Shown piece after piece: positions 8,715 through 16,766 of a stretch of DNA of 64,000 bases. A program made the position numbers and the translations under genes. The notes below the pieces were generated by a model. The model searched no databases. It saw only the letters and a list, made by a program, of their open reading frames with translations, and was not told the origin of the DNA. The stretch is taken from assembly GCA_964460485.1 (NCBI GenBank), contig CAYWRY010000001.1, forward strand, positions 1-64,000, in the 5' to 3' direction. This stretch comes from VGRF01 sp964460485 (GTDB taxonomy: Bacteria > Myxococcota_A > UBA9160 > UBA6930). Each line of letters opens with the position of its first letter. Within the stretch, counting starts at the first letter, position 1.

Positions 8715-9952
8715 GCGAACCCGGCTGGCTGGCAGCGACGCTCGGCGCCTCGCGGCCGCGCGTGGTGAGCGCCCTGTTGCGCCGCTGCCGCGACCTCGAC
8801 GCGGCCGAGGACGCCTTCCAGGAGGCGAGCCTGCGCGCGCTCGAGCGCTGGCCCCGCACCGGGCCGCCGCGCGATCCGGCCGCGTGGCTGGTGCTCGTGG
8901 CGCGCAACGCAGCAATCGATCGCGCCCGGCGCGTCGGGCGCGAGGCGCCGCTGCCCGAGGGCGACGCGCTCGCCAGGCCCGGCGACGGCGAGGTGGATGC
9001 CGTGGAGCGAATCGAGGCGTCGGACTTCCGCGACGACGTGCTGCGCCTGCTCTTCCTGTGCTGCCACCCCGAGCTGGCCCCGCCGCAGCAGCTCGCGCTC
9101 GCGCTGCGCGTCGTCTCGGGCCTCAGCGTGAAGGAGATCGCGCGCGCGTTCTTGGTGAGCGAGGCGGCGATGGAGCAGCGCATCACGCGCGCGAAGCGCG
9201 CCATCGCCGAGCACCCGGTGCCCTTCGAGGCGCCGGGCGCGCGCGAGCGCGCGGAGCGCGTCGGCGTCGTGGCCGCGGCGCTCTACGCGCTGTTCAACGA
9301 GGGCTACTCGGCGAGCGGCGGCGAGGCGCACGTGCGCGCGGCGCTGTGCGACGAGGCGATCCGGCTGGCGCGCCTGTTGGTCACGCTCGCGCCAGGCGAC
9401 CCCGAGCTGCTGGCGCTGAACGCGCTGTTCGTGCTCCAACACGCGCGCACGCCGGCGCGCCTCGACGCGCGCGGCGAGATCGTGCTGCTGGAGGCGCAGG
9501 ACCGCGCGCGCTGGGACCGCGTGGCGATTGAAGAGGGGCTCGCGCTGCTCGACAAGGCGCGCTGGTACGCGCAGACGGGCCCCTATCTGCTTCAGGCGGA
9601 GATCGCCGCGGTGCACGCGCGCGCGGCGCGCTGGGAAGACACGGACTGGGCCGCCATCGAGGCGCGCTACGCCGAGCTCGAGCGCATGCAGCCGTCGCCG
9701 GTGATGACCCTGAACCGCGCGGTCGCGGTGGCGAAGCTGCGCGGGGCCGCCGACGCCCTGGCGCTGATCGAGCCGCTCGAGCCGCACTGTGCCGGCTACT
9801 TCAACTACTACGGCGCGAAGGGCGCCCTGCTGCGCGAGCTCGGGCGCGACGACGAGGCGCGCGCCGCTTGGCAGCGCGCTCTCTCGCTGGCGCGCACGCT
9901 GCAAGAGGCGTCCCACGTGCGCGCGCAGCTCGACTTGCTCACGCGTCGCTGA
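8711..9952 (+). CDS. ECF42-group RNA polymerase sigma factor with C-terminal TPR-like extension
   Basis: A 413-residue protein starting at GTG 8711 inside the stop of the DGPF gene. Residues 1-75 form sigma region 2 (DLDAAEDAFQEASLRALERWP and the DPAAWLVLVARNAAIDRAR segment); residues ~105-165 form region 4 with the helix-turn-helix GLSVKEIARAFLVSEAAMEQRITRAK. The remaining ~240 residues are a helical extension with NEGYSASGG, conserved in ECF42 factors and thought to control activity without a classical anti-sigma factor. No anti-sigma gene is adjacent, in agreement with the group. Its likely targets are promoters for the DGPF gene and neighbours. Confidence 0.92.
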   Translation: MSEPGWLAATLGASRPRVVSALLRRCRDLDAAEDAFQEASLRALERWPRTGPPRDPAAWLVLVARNAAIDRARRVGREAPLPEGDALARPGDGEVDAVERIEASDFRDDVLRLLFLCCHPELAPPQQLALALRVVSGLSVKEIARAFLVSEAAMEQRITRAKRAIAEHPVPFEAPGARERAERVGVVAAALYALFNEGYSASGGEAHVRAALCDEAIRLARLLVTLAPGDPELLALNALFVLQHARTPARLDARGEIVLLEAQDRARWDRVAIEEGLALLDKARWYAQTGPYLLQAEIAAVHARAARWEDTDWAAIEARYAELERMQPSPVMTLNRAVAVAKLRGAADALALIEPLEPHCAGYFNYYGAKGALLRELGRDDEARAAWQRALSLARTLQEASHVRAQLDLLTRR

Positions 9953-9986
9953 CTGCCGCTCGCTGCGCCCACCTGGAGGAGCCTCG

Positions 9987-10454
9987 ATGATCGACACGCC
10001 CCGCATCGTGCAGACGACGCCGTGCAGCTTCGCCGGGCTGCGCCTCGCGATTCCGAAGGACCAGATCCAGGGCGCGATGGGCCCGGGTCTAAACGAAGTG
10101 CACGCCGCGCTCGCCGCCCAAGGCGTGGCGCAGGCGGGGCCGTGGTTCACGCACCACTTCCGCGTCGACCCGGCCGGATGGGACTTCGAGATCTGCGTGC
10201 CGGTCGCTGCGACGATCGCGGCGTCCGGGCGGGTGCGGCGGGGCGAGTGGCCGGCGACCCGGGCCGCGCAGGCGACGCTTCGCGGCGGCTACGAGGGGCT
10301 CGGCGCCGCCTGGGGCGACCTCGACGCCTGGATCGCCGCCCAGGGGCTGACGGCCGCCACCGACCTCTTTGAGGTCTACGCCGTCGGGCCGGACACGAGC
10401 CCCGACCCCGCCGCTTGGCGCACCGAGCTTACGCGCCCGCTCGCTCCGCGCTGA
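9987..10454 (+). CDS. GyrI-like / AraC effector-binding domain protein
   Basis: A 155-residue cytoplasmic protein with a GyrI-like small-molecule-binding fold: an N-terminal strand, the FRVDPAGWDFEICVPV strand carrying the conserved aromatic-acidic pair, GGYEGLGAAWGDLDAWI helix and the closing TELTRPL motif typical of stand-alone effector-binding domains. Such domains bind hydrophobic or amphipathic ligands. Start 9987 has CTGGAGGA upstream. It lies 34 bases after the sigma factor and is probably the last gene of that cassette, perhaps a ligand sensor or sequestering protein. No DNA-binding domain is present. Confidence 0.75.
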   Translation: MIDTPRIVQTTPCSFAGLRLAIPKDQIQGAMGPGLNEVHAALAAQGVAQAGPWFTHHFRVDPAGWDFEICVPVAATIAASGRVRRGEWPATRAAQATLRGGYEGLGAAWGDLDAWIAAQGLTAATDLFEVYAVGPDTSPDPAAWRTELTRPLAPR

Positions 10455-10541
10455 TACGCCCCCGCGCCCGCGCACGTCTTCCGTTCCGACCAGGCGCGCA
10501 ATTTCCTCTAGAGTCCGCGCCGCGCCCACCCGGAGTCCCGA

Positions 10542-11231
<690 letters not shown>

Positions 11232-11233
11232 GC

Positions 11234-12391
11234 ATGTGGAAGTACGCGCCGCTCGTGTGGAAGAACCTCGGCCGCAACAAGCTGCGCACGCTCATCACCG
11301 CCGTCGCGATCGCGTTCGCCGTGGCGATGGTCTGCGTGCTGCGCACGCTGCCCGCTGCCCTCGACTCGATGCTCGACTCGATGTCGAACAACACGCGCAT
11401 CTCGGTGCACAACGAGGCGGGCCTCACCTACGACCTGCCGTACTCGTACGTGAACAAGATCCGCGCGATGCCCGGCGTGGTCGACGTGGTGAGCTACGAG
11501 TGGTTCGGCGGCGTCGTGGACGCGGACGCGGGGGTCGAGTTCCCGAACTTCGCCGTGGACGCCGACCGGGTCGCCACGGTCTTCGCCGACTGGAAGATCG
11601 ACCCGCAGGCGCTCGAAGACCTCGTGAAGTACCGCGACGGCGCGCTGATCGGCGAGATGCTCGTCGAGAAGTACGGCTGGAGAGTCGGCGACCTGATCAC
11701 TCTCCAGAGCACGATCTACCCGGTCGAGGCGAAGCTGCGCGTGGTCGGCATCATCCCCGAGCGGCCCTTCGTGTGGTTCTCGCGCGAGTACCTCGAGCAG
11801 GCGCTGCTCGCCGAGGGCGCATCCTACGACACGACCGGCATGGTCTGGGTGCGCGTCGACCAGGCGGACCAGGTGGACGCGCTGATGGCGCGGATCGACG
11901 AGACCTTTCGCAACAGCGAGGCGGAGACGGCCTCCGAGACCGAGCGCAGCTTCTTCTCGAACATGATGAGCAACGCCCAGGGCTACGTGACGATCCTGTT
12001 GATCGTCGCGGCCGTGGTCACGCTCTGCATCGTGTTCATCGCCGCCAACACCGCGAGCATGTCGGTGCGCGAGCGGGTCGGCGAGCTCGCGGTGATGAAG
12101 GCCCTCGGCTTCCGCTGGCGCACGCTGTTCGCGACGCTCGTGCTGGAGGCGACGCTGCTCTCGACGCTGGCCGGCGGCGCCGGCGTGCTGCTCTCGATCG
12201 GCCTCACCGACCTGATGCGCAGCGCGACGGGCAGCGCGGGCGCTGGCCCGATGAACGCGTTCTTCATGACGAACGCCGTGCTGGTGCAGGGCGTGTTCAT
12301 GGCGCTCTTCATCGGCATGCTGTCCGGCGCGCTGCCGTCGTTCGGCGCGTCGCGGAGACCGGTCGCGCAGACGCTGCACGAGGTCTTCTAG
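11234..12391 (+). CDS. MacB-like ABC transporter permease (first of two)
   Basis: A 385-residue membrane protein with the FtsX/MacB architecture: TM1 at residues ~18-40 after LVWKNLGRNKLRT, a large periplasmic MacB-type core domain (about 45-265), then three C-terminal helices. The last region includes VGELAVMKALGFRWRTLF, the conserved coupling segment after TM2. It should pair with the second permease (12501-13679) to form a heterodimer driven by the preceding ATPase. Start ATG 11234 lies two bases after the ATPase stop; an in-frame GTG at 11213 is also possible. Confidence 0.9.
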   Translation: MWKYAPLVWKNLGRNKLRTLITAVAIAFAVAMVCVLRTLPAALDSMLDSMSNNTRISVHNEAGLTYDLPYSYVNKIRAMPGVVDVVSYEWFGGVVDADAGVEFPNFAVDADRVATVFADWKIDPQALEDLVKYRDGALIGEMLVEKYGWRVGDLITLQSTIYPVEAKLRVVGIIPERPFVWFSREYLEQALLAEGASYDTTGMVWVRVDQADQVDALMARIDETFRNSEAETASETERSFFSNMMSNAQGYVTILLIVAAVVTLCIVFIAANTASMSVRERVGELAVMKALGFRWRTLFATLVLEATLLSTLAGGAGVLLSIGLTDLMRSATGSAGAGPMNAFFMTNAVLVQGVFMALFIGMLSGALPSFGASRRPVAQTLHEVF

Positions 12392-12500
12392 CAGCCGGCG
12401 TTCCGCCGCACGCAGCGGGGCGGAGCCGAGCGGAGGTCGAACCATGGAAGGCCAGGTCGCCAGTGACTCGGGCGCCGCAGCGCGCGGGGGCGGATGAGGC

Positions 12501-13679
12501 ATGGCCCTCCCGTTCGCCTACAGCGTGCGCAGCCTGTTCGCGCGCCGGCTTCGCACCTCGCTCACCGCCGGCGTGATCGCGCTGGTGGTGGTGGCGGTCT
12601 CGCTCATCCTCGGCCTCGCCAGCAGCCTGCGGCGGACTCTCGCCAGCTCGGGCGACGCGCGGAATCTGATCGTGATGCGGAAGGGCTCGGACAACGACGG
12701 CTCGTCCTCCCTCACGCTGCAGTCGCTCCAGGACATCCGCTTCTTCGACGGCATCGCGCGCGACGCCCAGGGCGACCCGCTGATCTCCCCCGAGCTCGTG
12801 TCGCAGCCCTTCTTCCGGACGAAGGGCGGCGGTCGCGAGAACGTGCTGGTGCGCGGCGTCGAGCCGGTCGCACTCGCGGTGCACGAGGACGTGCGCATCA
12901 CCCAGGGACGAATGTTCGTGCCCGCAGCGGGCGAGGTGATCGTCGGCCGCGGCGTCGCCGGACGCTACGAGGGCGCAGCGCTCGGCGGCGAGCTGAAGTT
13001 CGGCCGCGGGCGCTGGCGCGTCGTGGGCATCTTCGAGTCGGGCGGCTCGTCCTACGAGAGCGAGGTGTGGGCCGACGTGCGCCAGCTCGGCGACGACGCG
13101 AAGCGAATCATGCCCTACTCGAGCTTCCGGCTGCGCGTCGCCGGCGGCGCCGACCTGGACGCGCTCGCCCGGCGCATCGGCGACGACCCGCGCCACGCCC
13201 TCGAGGCGAAGCCCGAAACCGAGTACTACGCCGAGCTGGGCGAATCGGCGGGGCAGATCTACGTGCTCGTCGTGTTCATCGCGCTGTTCGCGGGGATCGG
13301 GGCGATGCTCGGCGCGACGAACACCCTCTACGCCGCGGTCCAGGCGCGGGTCGCCGAGATCGGCACGCTGCGGGCGCTCGGCTTCTCGCGCGCCGCCATC
13401 CTGCGCTCGTTCCTGGTGGAGTCGCTGCTCACCGCCGGCGTCGGCTTCGCGCTGGGCGCCGCGGTCGCAGTGGCGCTGGCGGCCGCGGTGACGGCCGCCC
13501 TGGGCGGCATCAGCTGGGGCGCCGAGACGTTTACCACCAACGTGATCCAGCTCCGCGTCGGCACGGGCGATCTGCTCGCCGCCTTCGTACTCGCACTCCT
13601 GATCGGCGTTTTCGGCGGACTGTTCCCGGCGCTGCGCGCGGCGAACCTGCGCCCGATCGAAGCGCTGCGGAAGGGCTGA
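12501..13679 (+). CDS. MacB-like ABC transporter permease (second of two)
   Basis: A 392-residue protein with the same plan as its neighbour: TM1 at ~20-42 following SLFARRLRTSLTAG, an extracytoplasmic domain, then TM2-4 with the coupling segment VAEIGTLRALGFSRAAIL and a C-terminal LRPIEALRKG, the usual end of this family. Ribosome-binding site GGATGAGG precedes the ATG. A 108-base gap separates it from the first permease. It is read together with the adaptor, whose start lies 3 bases beyond its stop. Two non-identical permeases with one ATPase suggest an obligate heterodimer. Confidence 0.9.
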   Translation: MALPFAYSVRSLFARRLRTSLTAGVIALVVVAVSLILGLASSLRRTLASSGDARNLIVMRKGSDNDGSSSLTLQSLQDIRFFDGIARDAQGDPLISPELVSQPFFRTKGGGRENVLVRGVEPVALAVHEDVRITQGRMFVPAAGEVIVGRGVAGRYEGAALGGELKFGRGRWRVVGIFESGGSSYESEVWADVRQLGDDAKRIMPYSSFRLRVAGGADLDALARRIGDDPRHALEAKPETEYYAELGESAGQIYVLVVFIALFAGIGAMLGATNTLYAAVQARVAEIGTLRALGFSRAAILRSFLVESLLTAGVGFALGAAVAVALAAAVTAALGGISWGAETFTTNVIQLRVGTGDLLAAFVLALLIGVFGGLFPALRAANLRPIEALRKG

Positions 13680-13682
13680 GCG

Positions 13683-14882
13683 ATGCCCGAGCCGGTTCGC
13701 TCCGTGCGCGACGAGCTCTCGTCTCTGAAGCTCGATCGCAACGCGGCGCCGCCGCGCCGCCGCGTGCCGCGCCTGGTCTGGACGATCGCCCTGGCGCTGC
13801 TCGCCGCGGCCGCGGCGGTCGCCTACCGGCTCACGCTCGGCGCGCCCACCGTCGTGCGCGTCGCCTATGCCGCGCGCAGCGAGGGCGGCGCGAGCGCGCC
13901 CAGCGCCGCAGGCGTCGTCCTCACCGGCTCCGGGTACGTCGTCACCGGCGAGAAGTACATCTCGATCGGCGTGCGCGTGCCCGGCCGCGTCGACGCCTAC
14001 CTGGTGGACGAGTCCGACCAGGTGACGAAGGGCCAGCCGCTCGTGCGACTCGACCAGCGCGACTACGTCGCCGCGCTCGCGCGCGCCCGCGCGACGCTCG
14101 AGGTCGCGCGGGCGCGCGCCGCCCTCGCCGACACCGAGGCGAAGCGCCAGCGCGCGCTGGCGGCGCAGAACGTCGCGGCCCAGTCCGCGCTCGACGTGAA
14201 GGAGAGCGAGCTGCGCGTGGCGCGCGCCGAGGTGAGGCAGGCCGAGGCCGCGGTGAGCGAGGCGGAGGTGGCGCTCGACTACACCACGCTGCGCGCGCCG
14301 CGCGACGGCGTGATCCTCGCCAAGCTGAAGGAGGTGGGCGAGATCGCGGTGCCCGGCGGCTTCTCCGGCGCCGGCGACTTGATCCGCATGGCCGACCTCA
14401 GCGACCTGCGCGCAGAGGTGGACGTGAACGAGGTCGATCTCGCGCGCGTGGCGCTCGGCCAGCGCGCCGAGGTGACGCCCGACGCGTTCCCGGACGCGCA
14501 CTACGCCGCCGAGGTCGTGAAGCTCTATCCCCAGGTGAATCGCCAGAAGGGCACGCTGAAGATCGAGGTGCGCCTGCTGGAGCGCGACGAGAAGCTGCGG
14601 CCGGATTCGAGCGTGCGCGTCGCATTCCTGGCGGACGCGCCGGCGCCCACAGCCGCCGGCCAGCCGGCGCCTGCTGTCGTGACCGCGCCCCGCGCGGCGG
14701 TCCGCGACGGCCGCGTCTGGATCGTCAGCGGCGGCCGGCTGCGCGAGCAGGCCGTCGAGATCGCGGGCGAGCGCGGCGACGAGGTGATCGTGCGCTCGGG
14801 CCTGCTGGGCGGCGAGGCGTTGGTCGTCAGCGCCGAGGGCGAGCTCGCTGCGGGCGAGACCGTGACGGTCGCAAGCGAGTAG
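13683..14882 (+). CDS. HlyD/MacA-type periplasmic adaptor subunit
   Basis: A 399-residue membrane-fusion protein. One N-terminal transmembrane anchor (about residues 29-50) is followed by a split biotinyl-lipoyl-like domain (GRVDAYLVDESDQVTKGQPLVRLD on one side, YTTLRAPRDGVILAKLKEVGE on the other), an alpha-hairpin coiled coil of about 70 Ala/Arg/Glu-rich residues between them, then beta-barrel and membrane-proximal domains. Adaptors of this type link MacB-like permeases to an outer-membrane channel. No TolC-like gene is nearby, so the outer-membrane partner must be encoded elsewhere. It closes the four-gene export unit. Confidence 0.9.
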   Translation: MPEPVRSVRDELSSLKLDRNAAPPRRRVPRLVWTIALALLAAAAAVAYRLTLGAPTVVRVAYAARSEGGASAPSAAGVVLTGSGYVVTGEKYISIGVRVPGRVDAYLVDESDQVTKGQPLVRLDQRDYVAALARARATLEVARARAALADTEAKRQRALAAQNVAAQSALDVKESELRVARAEVRQAEAAVSEAEVALDYTTLRAPRDGVILAKLKEVGEIAVPGGFSGAGDLIRMADLSDLRAEVDVNEVDLARVALGQRAEVTPDAFPDAHYAAEVVKLYPQVNRQKGTLKIEVRLLERDEKLRPDSSVRVAFLADAPAPTAAGQPAPAVVTAPRAAVRDGRVWIVSGGRLREQAVEIAGERGDEVIVRSGLLGGEALVVSAEGELAAGETVTVASE

Positions 14883-14897
14883 CCGGCGGAGCGCGGC

Positions 14898-15200
14898 TCA
14901 GGGGTCGAGCGTGCAGCCGCCATCGGGCGTCGCGCGCGCCACGCGCGGGGGGAAGCCCGGCAGGCCGGCGCTCACGCCGTCGCCGGCGGCGAGCGGCGCA
15001 GCCTCGACCCAGTCGAGTCCGGCCAGCTGCTGGAGGTCGCCGCGGCAGGCGGCGAAGTCGCGCCCGCCCACGTGCACGCAGGAGCAGACCTCCTTCGCCA
15101 CGAAGCCGCCGCCCACTTCGTTCTGCTCGCCGAGCCACACGTAGAGCGCTGCGCCGGCCACCAGCACCAGCCAGACGCTGAAGCCGACCACCCACTTCAT
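14898..15200 (-). CDS. Small membrane-anchored Cys-containing protein of unknown function
   Basis: A 100-residue protein with one N-terminal hydrophobic segment (about residues 5-23), then a short exported domain with four cysteines (CSCVHVGG, FAACRGD, and the final GGCTLDP), which could form two disulfides in the periplasm. I recognise no family. Its start ATG overlaps the stop codon of the upstream serine hydrolase gene (ATGA), so the pair is translationally coupled and the two products probably act together in the periplasm. Confidence 0.7.
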   Translation of the reverse strand: MKWVVGFSVWLVLVAGAALYVWLGEQNEVGGGFVAKEVCSCVHVGGRDFAACRGDLQQLAGLDWVEAAPLAAGDGVSAGLPGFPPRVARATPDGGCTLDP

Positions 15201-16333
15201 CGCGCGCTCCCCGGGCGGAACGCCTCGATCAGCTCGCCGAGGTTCCTGCGCAGCGCCTCCCAGGACGTCGCGTGCATCGCGCCGAGGCGAACCACCACGA
15301 GATCGCGGCCCGGCACGATCGCGACGATCTGGCCCTCGTTGCCGTTCATTTCGAAGGAATCGAAGTCGCGCCCCGCGAAGACCGGATACTGCTCCGGGCC
15401 CGGCGCGCCGTTCAGCCAGAAGTGCGCGCCATAGGTGCCGTTGTTGGGGACCGCCGCCGGCGTGCGCGAGAAATCCACCCAGCCCGCCGGAAGCATGCGG
15501 CGGCCCTCCCAGAGGCCGTCGCGCAAATAGAGCAGGCCGAGGCGCGCCCAGTCCTGCGCGCTCGCCCACACGTAGGCGCCGACGAGGGGAGTGCCGGCGC
15601 GGTCCGCCTCCACGAGCAGCGAGCGCAGGCCGAGCGGCTGGTTCAGCTCCCGGGCCGTGAAGGCGCGCCAGTCCTCGCCCGCGCGGTCTGCGACGAGCCG
15701 CGCGAGCAGCTGGGTCGTGCCCGTGGAGTACGCCCAGCGCGTGCCCGGCGGCGTCAGGAGGGCGACGTCCGCTGCGGCCAGCGCGGTGTCGCCGGACCGC
15801 TCGCCGTACAGGAGCTGCGCGATGAAGCTGCCCGAGCTGCCGTCGCCGTCGGCGTTCGCGAGGCCAGTCGTCATCTGCAGGGCCTGCCGCACCGTGATCG
15901 CGCGCCGCGGATCGTCGCCGCGGGAGCGCCATGCGCGCGCGTCGAGGGGCTCGTCCAGCGAGATCCGGCCGTCGCGCACCAGCAGGCCGACCCACGCGTT
16001 CACGAGGCTCTTGCCGGCGGACCACGAGCGAAAGCGCGAGCGCGCGTCGAAGCCCGGCGCGTAACGCTCGATCACCAGGCGCCCGTGCTGCACGACGAGC
16101 AGCGCGCGCGTGTCGGGCACGCCGGCGGCGCTCTTCGCGGCGAACAGCTTCCCGAGCGCCACCTCGACGGCGACGTGATCGGCGCCCTGCGCATCACCGC
16201 GCGGCCAGCCGAGCGTCGGGTAGGCGACGTCCACGCGCTGGGCCGGGAGGCGCGACGGTGCCGGCACTTCGGCGCCGGCGCCGGCGGCGACGGCGAGCAG
16301 CAGCGAGCACGCGAGGCCTGCGCGGAGCATCAT
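15197..16333 (-). CDS. Secreted serine hydrolase, class C beta-lactamase/esterase family
   Basis: A 378-residue penicillin-recognising serine hydrolase. The signal peptide covers about 20 residues (MLRAGLACSLLLAVAAG). The nucleophile motif is SxxK in SWSAGKSLVNAW (about residues 102-113), and the second motif is YST in RWAYSTGTTQLL. The third motif, in place of KTG, is within the NGNEGQIVAIVPGRDLVVVRLG strand. This pattern fits esterases and 6-aminohexanoate-dimer hydrolase-like enzymes more than true beta-lactamases. Starts at 16333 and 16330 are equivalent (two consecutive ATG codons). The downstream gene overlaps by 4 bases. Confidence 0.88.
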   Translation of the reverse strand: MMLRAGLACSLLLAVAAGAGAEVPAPSRLPAQRVDVAYPTLGWPRGDAQGADHVAVEVALGKLFAAKSAAGVPDTRALLVVQHGRLVIERYAPGFDARSRFRSWSAGKSLVNAWVGLLVRDGRISLDEPLDARAWRSRGDDPRRAITVRQALQMTTGLANADGDGSSGSFIAQLLYGERSGDTALAAADVALLTPPGTRWAYSTGTTQLLARLVADRAGEDWRAFTARELNQPLGLRSLLVEADRAGTPLVGAYVWASAQDWARLGLLYLRDGLWEGRRMLPAGWVDFSRTPAAVPNNGTYGAHFWLNGAPGPEQYPVFAGRDFDSFEMNGNEGQIVAIVPGRDLVVVRLGAMHATSWEALRRNLGELIEAFRPGSAR

Positions 16334-16456
16334 CGGCGCGGCAGTGTGACAGCGCCGCGGCGAAAGCAAAGCGCGCGGCTGGGGCGCCTTCGGCGGGCTT
16401 GGACCATGCCGCCTCGCCGCGCGCAGGTGCGCGTCCCGGACGGCGCCCGCCACCCG

Positions 16457-16472
16457 CGGCACGCGCGATGCA
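16457..16472 (+). promoter_or_regulatory. Sigma-54 promoter candidate 1 (zinc-ribbon gene)
   Basis: CGGCACGCGCGATGCA: -24 GG and -12 GC are ten bases apart and GGCACG is a perfect -24 core. Predicted transcription start about 16483, with an AAGGAGG ribosome-binding site and the start codon at 16498 directly behind. It marks the left edge of the sigma-54-type sites in this window. Confidence 0.6.
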
Positions 16473-16497
16473 ACGCGAAGTCGAAAAGGAGGTCGCC

Positions 16498-16707
16498 ATG
16501 CGTCGCAGCGAGGATCGCGAGCTCACCGCGTGCTCGGAGTGCGGAGCCGACGTGCACGTCGCCCGCGACCGCGCGTACGCGCTCGACGTGGACCGCGTGC
16601 TTTGCTTCGCCTGCGCCACGCGTCGCGGCGGGAGCTACGACGAGCGCCGCGACCTGTGGGTAGAACCGCCGGATCTGGGCGGGCTCGCGAGCGATCCGCC
16701 GCGCTGA
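16498..16707 (+). CDS. Small two-CxxC zinc-ribbon-like protein
   Basis: A 69-residue soluble protein with two CxxC knuckles (ACSECGAD at about residue 12 and LCFACATR at about 46), spaced as in zinc-ribbon or rubredoxin-like mini-domains. The acidic tail contains WVEPPDL. No family is recognised. The start is fixed by a textbook AAGGAGG at 16486-16494 and by the sigma-54-type promoter upstream. Because it is the outermost member of the putative low-oxygen regulon, it may be a small metal- or redox-responsive accessory protein. The knuckles could bind Zn or Fe. Confidence 0.7.
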   Translation: MRRSEDRELTACSECGADVHVARDRAYALDVDRVLCFACATRRGGSYDERRDLWVEPPDLGGLASDPPR

Positions 16708-16729
16708 GCGGGCCCGATGTCGCCCGCTC
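16706..16729. terminator. Stem-loop between convergent genes
   Basis: GAGCGGGC at 16706-16713 pairs perfectly with GCCCGCTC at 16722-16729 around an 8-base loop. The first arm begins inside the stop codon of the zinc-ribbon gene, and the formate dehydrogenase gene ends 38 bases further on. There is no T-tract, so it may act as a weak bidirectional or Rho-assisted terminator. Confidence 0.4.
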
Positions 16730-16766
16730 GCGGAGTCGCCGAAGGCGGGGCGTCGACGCCGTCGCC

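Noticed and set aside
12444..12497. 17-codon frame with a GGAGGTCG site ending just before the second permease gene
   Set aside because: Could be a leader peptide, but length and lack of conservation evidence make it unsupported.
15197..16333. True class C beta-lactamase
   Set aside because: Motif 3 and the overall pattern fit esterase/amide hydrolase relatives; no AmpC-specific features.
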